A model generated the notes under the pieces. It ran no database searches. It saw only the letters and a program-made list of their open reading frames with translations, and was not told the origin of the DNA. Made by a program: the position numbers and the translations under genes. From Paenibacillus ottowii (GTDB lineage: Bacteria > Bacillota > Bacilli > Paenibacillales > Paenibacillaceae), in contig NZ_VIJZ01000012.1 of NCBI RefSeq assembly GCF_006874425.1, positions 62,001-126,000 of the forward strand: a stretch of 64,000 nt of DNA, given 5' to 3'. Shown here piece by piece: positions 8,728 through 17,158 of this stretch; positions within the stretch are counted from its first letter, which is position 1; every line of letters begins with the position of its first letter.

Positions 8728-8904
8728 TTGCCTGTCCCCTTCAGTTTAAAGTATCGAGGAAAATCTCCTCTATTCTAATTATCGTATACAGCCCAAAGAA
8801 TTGTTAATAGTTGGTAAAAAAGGAGTTCGTCATCTTATTGCATCACTTGTAATCTACTATGAATATGACTTGAATGTAGTAGAGAAAGGGAAGGAAAAAA
8901 TCCA

Positions 8905-9354
8905 ATGGAAAAAATATATAACGAACAAGAAATTATAGAGATGACCATTCAACTGTTTAAACAAACTTCGATGTACGAAGAACAGTATGAACAATATGTT
9001 AGACGACCTTTTCGCACGGATTTTTATGATGATCTGAGTCCGTATGTGAAAGTTGGCAAACAGGGGTACACACTCCAGATGTATGAAAGAGGCGTACAGA
9101 TGCTAAACAAGCTTACTCAAGATGTAGAGGATGTGATGTATTGGATCATTGAGGATACGATTCATATCACTGCTCATCTAAATCTGCTTCGCAAATATGA
9201 AGTGGATAACAAAAATACTCATTTAAAATATACCAAGGAGATCATGAAGGAGCTGACAACTGCAATGAATAAAACTTTTTATGAAATTGGAGGAATCTAT
9301 CAGGAATGGCATACAGCGAATAGAAGGGCGACATTGGAAAACCCATTAAAGTAA
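8905..9354 (+). CDS. Helical protein, possibly Imm63-like
   Basis: The 149-residue all-alpha protein has YERGVQMLNKLTQDVEDVMYWI followed by helices with His and Arg residues and a late RKYEVDNKN segment. This layout (a YxxxERG motif, then a D-E-V-Y-W helix) recalls the Imm63 immunity-protein family as I remember it; without a search it stays tentative. No toxin gene is adjacent, so if it is an immunity protein it is an orphan. GGGAAGG precedes the ATG. Confidence 0.6.
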   Translation: MEKIYNEQEIIEMTIQLFKQTSMYEEQYEQYVRRPFRTDFYDDLSPYVKVGKQGYTLQMYERGVQMLNKLTQDVEDVMYWIIEDTIHITAHLNLLRKYEVDNKNTHLKYTKEIMKELTTAMNKTFYEIGGIYQEWHTANRRATLENPLK

Positions 9355-9436
9355 ATAAAACTCTAAAGAAACAGTTGACAATCACGGAGGAGGTAGCAAT
9401 TTGTTATCGAAGGCTAGTCAAATCAAGCTAAATGAA

Positions 9437-9476
9437 AAGCCGCTAACCCATATCCATGGAAATGGGTTAGCGGCTT
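9437..9476. terminator. Perfect bidirectional terminator hairpin
   Basis: A perfect 15-bp stem (AAGCCGCTAACCCAT at 9437-9451 and its complement at 9462-9476) lies between converging genes. Confidence 0.85.
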
Positions 9477-9487
9477 GTAAATAAAAC

Positions 9488-10063
9488 CTAATCCTTGGCA
9501 TAATTCAGACCCAAGCGATAAGCTTGGTCCAGCAGCATTTCATAATGATCGGAATTTGAACCCAGAGTCTCATCTAAGAATTCAACCTTGGAGTTGGAAA
9601 CACCGCAATAATCTGCAATACCCACATTCAGTAAATGAGTGATCATTTCATCATAGTTACGCTTTTTCAGCTGTTCTTGCGAAACGCCGGCCAAGCCAAG
9701 CCACAAGATATGCTGATGATGAAGCTTATTCGAACCGTACGCAAACCCATTGTTCAATACACGATCAATATAACCCTTCAGCATGGCTGGCAAATGCCAC
9801 CACCAAAGTGGAAAAATAAATGCCAACGCATCATACTCCTTCATCCGCTTTATTTCCATCTCTACTTCAGGAGAAAAGGTTTGTTCCGCAACGGACCAAT
9901 CCGGTTCATCTACTCCTTTTAAAACAGGATCAAAACCAATCCCATGCAAATCCAATATCTCATAATCGTGGCCTGCATCGGCAAGACCTTGTACGAAACG
10001 ACCGGCAACCTTAAAGGTCAAAGAATCTTTTCTTGGGTGTGAAACAACGCTTAATACTTTCAT
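9488..10063 (-). CDS. NAD(P)H-dependent flavin oxidoreductase (flavodoxin-like fold)
   Basis: The 191-residue protein belongs to the NQO1/KefF/MdaB-like flavodoxin-fold reductases. It begins MKVLSVVSHPRKDSLT (FMN phosphate loop) and carries FIFPLWWWHLPAMLKGYIDRVLNNGFAYG, the diagnostic segment for flavin and quinone binding. It probably reduces quinones or similar electrophiles by two electrons. It is transcribed away from an HxlR-family regulator at 10299, the arrangement seen for quinone- or diamide-sensing HxlR proteins (YodB-type), so induction by reactive electrophiles is inferred. Confidence 0.87.
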   Translation of the reverse strand: MKVLSVVSHPRKDSLTFKVAGRFVQGLADAGHDYEILDLHGIGFDPVLKGVDEPDWSVAEQTFSPEVEMEIKRMKEYDALAFIFPLWWWHLPAMLKGYIDRVLNNGFAYGSNKLHHQHILWLGLAGVSQEQLKKRNYDEMITHLLNVGIADYCGVSNSKVEFLDETLGSNSDHYEMLLDQAYRLGLNYAKD

Positions 10064-10201
10064 ATTTATTCACTACCTTTCTCAATAGCTGATTTCTAGG
10101 CATGTTCAATGGTTGATGCTATTATAAACAGTAGGAAAATAATCTGGAAGTACGCACTTTGAAGTTCTATAGGATGATACAGGTGCCATAGGAACATGGA
10201 A

Positions 10202-10218
10202 GTACCCTAGATAGGTAC
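10202..10218. promoter_or_regulatory. Candidate HxlR operator
   Basis: The palindrome GTACC-N7-GGTAC at 10202-10218 lies in the divergent intergenic region between the oxidoreductase and the HxlR gene. The assignment rests on position and symmetry only. Confidence 0.4.
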
Positions 10219-10298
10219 CCTGGAAACTGACCTGGAGTAAAGAATTCGAGTGATAGTTTGTTCTGAGCAAACGTAGCCTTCTAAAGGAGGAGTAAGAA

Positions 10299-10682
10299 AT
10301 GAATGAACAGACCCAAAATAAGGTTCAAAAGAAGTATCAAATAGGTGTGGAAGCGGCTTTAGAGGTAATGGGAGGAAAATGGAAGCCTTTAATTATCTAC
10401 CATCTGATGACAGGACGGAAACGAACGTCTGAGTTTCGTCGGTTAATGCCTGGCATTACTCAAAAAATGCTGACCACTCAGCTCAGATGCCTAGAAAAGG
10501 ATGGAATCGTTACACGAAAGGTTTATAAAGAAATCCCTCCTAAAGTGGAGTATGAGTTAACGCAATACGGCTGGGGATTAAAACCTGCATTAGACCATCT
10601 ATGCTACTGGGGAGAGGACCACCTGGAAAAGATTCATGGGGACAAATCCAAGGTTCTGGAAGAATTCCAAGGCTGCGACTGA
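10299..10682 (+). CDS. HxlR-family transcriptional regulator
   Basis: A 127-residue MarR-like winged-helix protein. Family marks are GVEAALEVMGGKWKPLIIYHL, the recognition region FRRLMPGITQKMLTTQLRCLEKDG and the wing YELTQYG. Cysteines are in the helix around RCLEKDG and in HLCYWG; the N-terminal redox cysteine of YodB is absent, so if it senses electrophiles it uses another residue. It is transcribed divergently from the flavin oxidoreductase, its probable target. AAAGGAGGAG precedes the ATG. Confidence 0.9.
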   Translation: MNEQTQNKVQKKYQIGVEAALEVMGGKWKPLIIYHLMTGRKRTSEFRRLMPGITQKMLTTQLRCLEKDGIVTRKVYKEIPPKVEYELTQYGWGLKPALDHLCYWGEDHLEKIHGDKSKVLEEFQGCD

Positions 10683-10684
10683 TA

Positions 10685-10732
10685 TTAAGCCCTCACAAAA
10701 CATTCAATCAGAATAGCTTGCGAGGGCTTAAC
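10685..10732. terminator. Bidirectional terminator
   Basis: TTAAGCCCTC and GAGGGCTTAA form an inverted repeat between converging genes. Confidence 0.7.
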
Positions 10733-10753
10733 TGTCGTATAACAATATAAACG

Positions 10754-11182
10754 CTAACTGTTGGTCATTCCGTTATCATAACTCAATTGCCATTCAATTC
10801 CGAATTTATCTTTAAGACTGCCATAACATTTGCTCCAGAATGTTTCTTGAAGCTCCATGTTTACGGTCCCGCCTTCTTTTAACTTATGATAGTACGATCG
10901 AATTTTCTCCTCGTCCTTATTGACGATGGCGAGGCTTATGTTATTTCCCGCAACAAAAGGCATACCAGGAAAAACGTCCGAAAACATCACATTACTACCG
11001 TCAATGTGAAGCCGCGTATGCATGACCAAATTTTTGGCTTCTTCCGGGAGAGGATAATCGGGGTTGGGCGGCGCTTCACCGAATGTCATGATCTTTGGTT
11101 TCTCAGTCCCGAAAACATGTGCGTAAAATTCTGCTGCCTCGCGACAGTTTCCATTAAAGTTAAGATAAACATCAACGGACAT
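10754..11182 (-). CDS. VOC/PhnB-like protein
   Basis: The 142-residue protein is of the PhnB type in the vicinal-oxygen-chelate superfamily: VDVYLNFNGNCREAAEFYAHVFG at the N-terminus, LVMHTRLHIDGSNVMFSD in the middle, and WSKCYGSLKDKFGIEWQLSY at the end. Members bind small molecules or metals; few have an assigned function. The start at 11182 has an AAAGGAGTG site, while the ATG at 11206 does not. It is a single-gene unit. Confidence 0.82.
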   Translation of the reverse strand: MSVDVYLNFNGNCREAAEFYAHVFGTEKPKIMTFGEAPPNPDYPLPEEAKNLVMHTRLHIDGSNVMFSDVFPGMPFVAGNNISLAIVNKDEEKIRSYYHKLKEGGTVNMELQETFWSKCYGSLKDKFGIEWQLSYDNGMTNS

Positions 11183-11394
11183 GTGTTTCACTCCTTTAAG
11201 GATCATTATTTTCCATACTATACGACTTCATTTCATTATTGACCTGCAAACGAACAAAAATACAATAAGGTATGTTTTACGAAAGTATTTGCGGCTTAAC
11301 ATGTTCAATTTTTAAAACAAATGGGCATTATGATCAAAGTAATGGTATGATAGCTTAGTTAAATCTGAACGACTACTAATGGAGTGATCATAAT

Positions 11395-11583
11395 ATGGGT
11401 GGAAAAAGTAAGGGTGGCGGAACCGGCAGAGGTACAGGCAGTAAGGGCTGGACACGCTGGAACAAAACAGCGAAGCCTGCAAGGAGAAAAAGCGCTGCTA
11501 CCGGTGCACCAGGAAATACAGCGGCAGGAACTGCAAAAGGCGGCTCTGCCAAGCCAATTGGGAACAGAGGCGGCAAGATGTAA
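11395..11583 (+). CDS. Small Gly/Lys/Arg-rich basic protein (62 aa)
   Basis: The reading frame gives a highly basic, low-complexity protein (repeated GGG, KSKG, ARRKSA and NRGGKM) with no hydrophobic segment. GGAGTG lies at a good distance before ATG 11395, and a strong terminator follows at 11621, so a short transcript fits. Two overlapping frames are also open because of the base composition, but only this one starts at the ribosome site. The protein may bind nucleic acid, as small basic Gly-rich proteins often do; that is inference. Confidence 0.55.
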   Translation: MGGKSKGGGTGRGTGSKGWTRWNKTAKPARRKSAATGAPGNTAAGTAKGGSAKPIGNRGGKM

Positions 11584-11620
11584 GTAGGCCGAGCATGTAT
11601 AGGGTTGTTTTAAAAGGCTA

Positions 11621-11656
11621 ACATCTGATTACGTACGCATAATCAGATGTTTTTTT
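11621..11656 (+). terminator. Intrinsic terminator
   Basis: ACATCTGATT and AATCAGATGT form a perfect 10-bp stem followed by TTTTTT. Confidence 0.85.
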
Positions 11657-11724
11657 AATGGATTAAAGACGTACCGCCTGTATTGATCCATATTTCTCAT
11701 ACTACAACGTAAAATAGGTGAATC

Positions 11725-12417
11725 ATGCGAATTAACAAGTATATTAGCGAGACAGGATTCTGCTCACGTCGGGAAACGAACAGGCTAATTGCAGCAGGGA
11801 GAATCACAATTAATGGCAACGTTTGTGAAGCGGGCGCGAAAGTAGAGCCACAGGATATCGTGCTAATTGATGGGAAAGCTATTCCAGTTAACCGTAGTGA
11901 ACCTGTATATTTGGCATTAAATAAGCCTATCGGCATTGTATGTACGGCAGCTGAGCAAGTGGAGGGCAATATTATTCGTTATGTCAATTATCCTTCACGT
12001 ATTTTTGCCGTTGGCAGGCTGGATAAAGCTTCAGAAGGGCTCATTTTATTAACGAACGATGGGAGCATTGTCAATCAAATGATGCGTTCCGAGCATGGTC
12101 ATGAGAAGGAATATGTGGTGACGGTAGACAAGCCTGTTACAGATGAATTTACGCAGACCATGTCTCGCGGGGTTGAAATATTGAACGTCATTACCAAACC
12201 GTGCAAGGTTGATCGTATAAGTGAATACGAGTTTCGCATTATTTTGACACAGGGTCTAAACCTGCAAATTCGCAGAATGTGCAAAGCCTTGGGTTACAGG
12301 GTGCTCAAACTGGAACGTGTTCGAATTATGAATATTACATTGGACCATCTGGAACGTGGGCAATGGAGACATCTTGAGAAGGAGGAACTAGAGCTACTTC
12401 TTGCTAAATTGCAATAA
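11725..12417 (+). CDS. rluF: 23S rRNA pseudouridine synthase RluF
   Basis: The N-terminal S4 RNA-binding domain (MRINKYISETGFCSRRETNRLI, residues 1-50) precedes the pseudouridine synthase domain. Catalytic Asp100 is in GRLDKASEGLILLTND, and NLQIRRMCKALGYRVLKL marks the C-terminal part. The RluB/E/F subfamily modifies 23S rRNA; the short S4-plus-catalytic layout and the QIRRMC motif fit RluF (U2604). The protein is 230 residues and complete. No clear ribosome site is seen before ATG 11725. Confidence 0.88.
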   Translation: MRINKYISETGFCSRRETNRLIAAGRITINGNVCEAGAKVEPQDIVLIDGKAIPVNRSEPVYLALNKPIGIVCTAAEQVEGNIIRYVNYPSRIFAVGRLDKASEGLILLTNDGSIVNQMMRSEHGHEKEYVVTVDKPVTDEFTQTMSRGVEILNVITKPCKVDRISEYEFRIILTQGLNLQIRRMCKALGYRVLKLERVRIMNITLDHLERGQWRHLEKEELELLLAKLQ

Positions 12418-12427
12418 TAAGTACAAC

Positions 12428-12477
12428 AAAAGTTGATTTTGAGGACAGCATGTTTCATGCAGCCAGCGCAACTTTAG
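12428..12477. terminator. Hairpin between rluF and the ger operon
   Basis: AAAAGTTG and CAACTTTA enclose an inner GCATG/CATGC pair between converging genes; the stem overlaps the gerB stop codon. Confidence 0.5.
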
Positions 12478-13574
12478 TGATACTTTTTACGTAATTTCAA
12501 CGAACCGCCTACCTTACCCACCAGCCATAGCACAATTGGAAACACGATACCGAAAATCATGGCGTAAAAAGGCCATACTGAGAAAAACTTGTTTATAAAC
12601 TGCATATTTGGCCAAATAGAATGAACCATTGATATTGCAATTAAGATCAGAGGCACTAAGAGAGAGTTAGCGCTTCGAAGGCGAAAAGCATCTGCAAGCC
12701 CTTGCGCTGACACATATAAAAGCAGTGCGAGTCGAAAAAAAATGGTGACAAACCAGAACACTGCAACGAAAATTTCAAACCGTTGAGGAAACTCTCCGTT
12801 ACTGATTGTTCGGTTAATAAAATAAGTAGGAAACGTCAAATCAGATACAACACCTTCACTCATCACGGCGATTATTTGTAGAACCATGAAAAAATACATG
12901 CCGCCGCTAATCAAAGCACAAGTTATCACTGTCTTTTTCCACTTTTTTGGATCGGGGATGTACTGTGCAAAAAACAGATACAGAATTGCTTCAAGATAGG
13001 GAAAGGCAAACAAATTGAACGAAGCGAGAACGATAGGGTTCACACCATACTCGAATATAGGGAGCACATTATCTATGTGAGTATCAGGAAGAAGGGTAAT
13101 CCTGACCAAAAGATACAGAAGGAGAAGGAAAAAAAACAGGATTTCTGCACAACGGCCAATTACAGTAGGACCTGATCGAACGGCAAAATAAATGACTATA
13201 AGCATGGTGAAATATACCGCGTCAGGGGGAGTTTCAGGCATAATAGCTATCGAGATAAAGTCGCCCAGATTTCGAAGCGTCATGATGAACACAAGAAAGG
13301 GAAAGAAAAAAATGAAAACGATGCTGATCGTCCCGCCCAAGGGACCGAAGAGGCAACGGAGATGCTCTACAAAAGATTTTCCCTGTATCTGCCTAGCGAT
13401 GGAGACATATAAAGGTATCAATAACAGATGGAAACCTAAGGAGACTGGAATGGAGAGCCAGGCATCTTGTTTGGCGGTAGCGGTAATTGCCGCAGGGAGC
13501 ACCAAATATGCGCTTCCTATTTGATATAATGCAAACCACATAATAGCTTGTCGAACGGTCAAGTTGGAGTTCAT
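12474..13574 (-). CDS. Germinant receptor B subunit (GerB/GerKB family)
   Basis: A 366-residue integral membrane protein with about ten hydrophobic helices, of the amino-acid permease-like spore germination family. The N-terminus (LTVRQAIMWFALYQIGSAYLV) is typical. B subunits sit in the spore inner membrane and take part in sensing germinants such as amino acids or sugars. It is the last gene of the leftward order gerA, gerC, D subunit, gerB. The gene set is complete, so a working receptor is likely; the germinant cannot be predicted. Confidence 0.9.
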   Translation of the reverse strand: MNSNLTVRQAIMWFALYQIGSAYLVLPAAITATAKQDAWLSIPVSLGFHLLLIPLYVSIARQIQGKSFVEHLRCLFGPLGGTISIVFIFFFPFLVFIMTLRNLGDFISIAIMPETPPDAVYFTMLIVIYFAVRSGPTVIGRCAEILFFFLLLLYLLVRITLLPDTHIDNVLPIFEYGVNPIVLASFNLFAFPYLEAILYLFFAQYIPDPKKWKKTVITCALISGGMYFFMVLQIIAVMSEGVVSDLTFPTYFINRTISNGEFPQRFEIFVAVFWFVTIFFRLALLLYVSAQGLADAFRLRSANSLLVPLILIAISMVHSIWPNMQFINKFFSVWPFYAMIFGIVFPIVLWLVGKVGGSLKLRKKYH

Positions 13575-13586
13575 TCTAATGCCTCC

Positions 13587-13820
13587 TTAAGATAGCATTT
13601 CTGTAAGTAAACGGCTTGCTGGTTGGAATAGGACTTGAATAACCGTCAGTGGAGTCGGTAGTTTAACGTCGGCGATCCGCAGGATAACCAATATAACGCC
13701 TATAATTAACAATACCGAGCTGAATGCAATTTCACGCACATATTGTCTTTCCTTAAATTTCTTAAACTCATACAACGATGTTAAAATGGAAGTTACGAGA
13801 ATTACATAAAGCATATGCAT
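13587..13820 (-). CDS. Small germinant receptor D subunit (two membrane helices)
   Basis: The 77-residue protein has two hydrophobic stretches (MHMLYVILVTSIL and REIAFSSVLLIIGVILVIL) separated by a basic loop (EFKKFKERQY). Small two-helix proteins at this place in ger operons are the D subunits that modulate germination by their cognate receptors. It is adjacent to gerC (1 nt apart) and 12 nt ahead of gerB, so all four are one transcript. The assignment rests on size, topology and position rather than a motif. Confidence 0.75.
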   Translation of the reverse strand: MHMLYVILVTSILTSLYEFKKFKERQYVREIAFSSVLLIIGVILVILRIADVKLPTPLTVIQVLFQPASRLLTEMLS

Positions 13821-15029
13821 TCACTCCTGATTGTGTATTCCCATATCAATTGGACTAGTAATGTCTCCGAACCGAACTAAACGATAATTGAGCTGAATAT
13901 CCACTTTAAGCGTTTGGAATTTTTGTGGCCAATCCTTTTTCCATCTATGCCATTCACGCGGGAATTTGCGGTGAAAAGCTTCTCCAAACCCGAATATATC
14001 GGAACCGATTTGTTGTGCGTGCGAAATGCCTTTCCTGAAAGACTGTTTCAGATGCTCTTTAGCTGATTCTTGAAGATCTCTAAATGTCTCTTCATTCTTA
14101 AGGTTGGCCTTGCAGGAGACCGTTCCGATATTGGATTCTGTATCCACAATAAGAGAAATGTGCGGCTCATGGTCTATTATTTCTGGACGTATTTTTACTT
14201 TGGAATGGATTACTTCAACAACAAATTTTCCTTTGGAATTCGGACAATCGATGGAAGCTACGGTACTGGAAACACGGTTGGATATATAGGTAAAGGCTTT
14301 ACTTTGCGAATCATCCATCCAATCGATAAGTCGATCACCCTTGAAAACACCAATTCCAGTGAAGAAATATTTAACATGTTGGGGCGATTTTGTCACATTA
14401 TCAATAGTTAAACCTTTTGCTACGTTTGTCAGTCGAATACCAGTGAGCACCGGTTCAATGCCATCCTCCGTAAATTTCTGCAAAAGATCTTTTACATTGA
14501 CCGCGGAAGTGGGGGCCCATGCTTTTTCAGAAATCTTTAATGCTTTATACATATCCATTGCAGGCAAGACCTCGGTTGGAGCTACAAAGGTAACGGCCTC
14601 CTTTGCCGAGTTTTCTCTCACAACGGCCAAATAGAAATCAGGCCGAACTTCATGATCACGGAAGAGAAAGTCCAGCGGCTCCTTGATTCCTTTTTTTGCC
14701 GTTTTCTCATCGAAAATGACAAACTTTAAGTGAGACATATACATTTTCCGGGAGGATTCCGTTGTTAATTTTCGAATAGCTTCAAATATGGTATCGGCGC
14801 GTTTGGAAAAAACGATCGTTGGTGTCCGTTCCATGGGGGAATTCTGAGACATTTTCGATGGATCAACCACTTGTAAACTGACTTCATATTGGTCATCCAC
14901 GGCATCAATGCCTAGAGCCATTACGACGGAAATTGAGCTCAATTCCTTACTGTTCCAGCAACCCGTAAGAAACACCATTAGCCAGATGCACATGAACAGT
15001 AACAAAATGGTGGATCGGTACGAGTTCAT
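13821..15029 (-). CDS. Germinant receptor C subunit, lipoprotein (GerC family)
   Basis: A 402-residue protein with a lipoprotein signal peptide: hydrophobic core and lipobox LTGC with Cys24, followed by WNSKELSSISVVMALGID, the hallmark start of the mature GerAC/GerKC family. The Ger(x)C domain covers the rest, ending in HRKFPREWHRWKKDWPQKF, also typical. It is anchored to the outer face of the spore inner membrane. It lies 14 nt after gerA and directly before the D subunit. Confidence 0.92.
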   Translation of the reverse strand: MNSYRSTILLLFMCIWLMVFLTGCWNSKELSSISVVMALGIDAVDDQYEVSLQVVDPSKMSQNSPMERTPTIVFSKRADTIFEAIRKLTTESSRKMYMSHLKFVIFDEKTAKKGIKEPLDFLFRDHEVRPDFYLAVVRENSAKEAVTFVAPTEVLPAMDMYKALKISEKAWAPTSAVNVKDLLQKFTEDGIEPVLTGIRLTNVAKGLTIDNVTKSPQHVKYFFTGIGVFKGDRLIDWMDDSQSKAFTYISNRVSSTVASIDCPNSKGKFVVEVIHSKVKIRPEIIDHEPHISLIVDTESNIGTVSCKANLKNEETFRDLQESAKEHLKQSFRKGISHAQQIGSDIFGFGEAFHRKFPREWHRWKKDWPQKFQTLKVDIQLNYRLVRFGDITSPIDMGIHNQE

Positions 15030-15043
15030 GATGGTCTACTCCT

Positions 15044-16471
15044 TTAGTTTTTGCGATGTTTTTTAGTTCTATATGGAAAACGCAGTATGGCGTCTCTCTG
15101 CTCTGACGATTTGTAATTGGCAAAAGGGCTTAAATACGGTACACCAAATGAATGAAGCCCATTCAGATGCACTAAGAGCATGAGAATACCAACAGTCAAT
15201 CCGTACACACCAAACATAGCGGCTATACCTATGAAAGCGAAGCGTAATATCCGAATTGGAATGGCAAAGGTGTAGGAGGGAATGACAAAGCTCGAAATGG
15301 CAGTTATTGCAACAACAATGACCATAACAGCCGAAACGATGTTTGCTTCTACAGCTGCCTGGCCGATCACGATGGACCCGACAATAGAAACAGCTTGACC
15401 AATCGTCCGTGGCATACGAAGACCTGCCTCTCTTAGAATTTCAAAAACCACTTCCATGATCATCGCCTCAATAAATGCCGGGAACGGAACTCCTTCACGT
15501 TGCGCGGATAAGCTTAATAACAAAACTGTTGGAATCATATCCTGATGAAATGTCGTTAATGCGACATAAATGGCCGGAGCCAACATGCAGATTGCCAGGC
15601 AGATGTACCTTAATATTCGAATGAGGCTGCTGTAAATAAAGGATTGATAATAATCTTCTGCGGATTGAAGGAAATCTACAAACACCGCAGGTGCAAGGAT
15701 GGCGAAAGGAGATCCATCCACAAAAATCGCAATTTTCCCCTCTATAATTCCTGCTGCAATGGAGTCTGGGCGATCAGAATTATAAAAGAGCGGAAATATT
15801 GTGAGTTGTTTATCTTCATGGAGACATTCTTCCAAATATTCGCTTTCAAGTACACCTTCTAGATGCATGTTCTTTAACTTGGATATCATGTCCTGCACCT
15901 TTTTTGGGTCAGCGACTCCCTCTAAATACATAACTGATATATCGGTCTTGGTTTTTTCTCCAACTTTTATGGTAGTTAGTCGTACTCTTGTATCCTTCAC
16001 CCTTCGACGAACCATAGTCGTATTCGTACGCAAGGTTTCTGTAAACGCTTCTTGCGGACCTCTGACCACTGGCTGCGTCTTCGAGTCTGAAATGCTGCGT
16101 TCTTCCCATCCAGGCAAAGAAATGACCAATCCTTCATCCGTATCGTCGAGTAGTAAGAGAAGACTACCGGCGAGGATCTGTTCCAAGGCATCTTCAAAGT
16201 TTTGAGTGAAGCTTGCTTCACCAATGTCCAAAATTGCGTTTTTCAATAACGGTAAAGTGATCTCGTCAGAGGAAACCCGTTCATGCAGCGGACGGATCAC
16301 GTTGTCCTGTACCTTTTGCATGTCAGTCATGCCGTCCAGATAAAAAAGAGCGGCGTGTTGATGACCAGCTGTGATTTCGCGAACAACAAAATCCGAACTA
16401 TTTCCCATGAAGTCACAAATCAGATCGATATTCCGGCATAAATGTCTTGAGAATTTGCTATTTAACTTCAT
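15044..16471 (-). CDS. Germinant receptor A subunit (GerA/GerKA family)
   Basis: A 475-residue protein with a long hydrophilic N-terminal domain (about residues 1-270) and a C-terminal membrane part with several helices. Family motifs include FYLDGMTDMQKVQDNVIRPL, YLEGVADPKKVQDMI and PRTIGQAVSIVGSIVIGQAAVEA. The start at 16471 follows GAGGAGGG; the longer frame from 16567 only adds upstream hydrophobic codons. First gene of the receptor operon. A GAATAA/TATTAT pair in the upstream region could be a forespore (sigma-G-like) promoter, but the match is weak. Confidence 0.92.
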   Translation of the reverse strand: MKLNSKFSRHLCRNIDLICDFMGNSSDFVVREITAGHQHAALFYLDGMTDMQKVQDNVIRPLHERVSSDEITLPLLKNAILDIGEASFTQNFEDALEQILAGSLLLLLDDTDEGLVISLPGWEERSISDSKTQPVVRGPQEAFTETLRTNTTMVRRRVKDTRVRLTTIKVGEKTKTDISVMYLEGVADPKKVQDMISKLKNMHLEGVLESEYLEECLHEDKQLTIFPLFYNSDRPDSIAAGIIEGKIAIFVDGSPFAILAPAVFVDFLQSAEDYYQSFIYSSLIRILRYICLAICMLAPAIYVALTTFHQDMIPTVLLLSLSAQREGVPFPAFIEAMIMEVVFEILREAGLRMPRTIGQAVSIVGSIVIGQAAVEANIVSAVMVIVVAITAISSFVIPSYTFAIPIRILRFAFIGIAAMFGVYGLTVGILMLLVHLNGLHSFGVPYLSPFANYKSSEQRDAILRFPYRTKKHRKN

Positions 16472-16715
16472 TGTTACCCTCCTCAGCTTTGTAGTATTAA
16501 CAATAATCAGAAATAATACCACAATCATCCACAAATTATTCGTTATCGTTAAGATAAATAACATCAATTATCCAAATTTCAATTCATCCCATTATTCAAA
16601 CAGGCTACAGATGACTATCCTTTTTTGGAATAGTTTACTTGTGTAGTATAATATTTTTGACGGATATTCTTTACTGTCAATTCATTTAAACATCCAAATA
16701 GAGAGGTATTTAATC

Positions 16716-17084
16716 ATGCTATTCATTACAAAAAAATTGATCGACAAGCTAGCAGAACCTCATAGAGAATCTGACATGCTTATTTGCTATTCAACTCCAC
16801 AAAGCTTTTCAGCTTATACAAGTCGAGCTATATTACTCCTAAATAATGATAGGATTATTATCCTTTTCCTCAATCTATTTTCCACAAAAGTAGTACAAAA
16901 AGTTGAATATGAAGTAGCTGATTTACAAGAACAAAAATATCATTCTGGACACCTGTCTTCTGCAATATGGTCATTTAAAATCAAAGGCCAGCACAGTAGC
17001 TTCAGGATAATCAAAAAAATTCTTCCTCTTGGCTCTATGCAAAGAGATTTCTTAAACTTTTTACAACAAAACATCTTAAATTAG
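16716..17084 (+). CDS. Uncharacterised 122-residue protein, PH-like fold possible
   Basis: The protein alternates strand-like segments (SRAILLLNNDRIIILFLNLF, KVVQKVEYEVADL, SSAIWSFKIKGQHSSFRIIK) and ends in a helix (QRDFLNFLQQNILN), an order seen in bacterial pleckstrin-homology-like domains. No catalytic motif is visible. GAGAGGT precedes the ATG. It is divergent from the ger operon. AT content is higher than in the genes to its left, marking the start of the AT-rich island. Confidence 0.55.
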   Translation: MLFITKKLIDKLAEPHRESDMLICYSTPQSFSAYTSRAILLLNNDRIIILFLNLFSTKVVQKVEYEVADLQEQKYHSGHLSSAIWSFKIKGQHSSFRIIKKILPLGSMQRDFLNFLQQNILN

Positions 17085-17158
17085 CTACCGAGTAGATCGG
17101 TAATTCCTATCTACCTAAGTCAGAGGCACCGAAAGTACTTTATGGGGAGGAATTCTAC

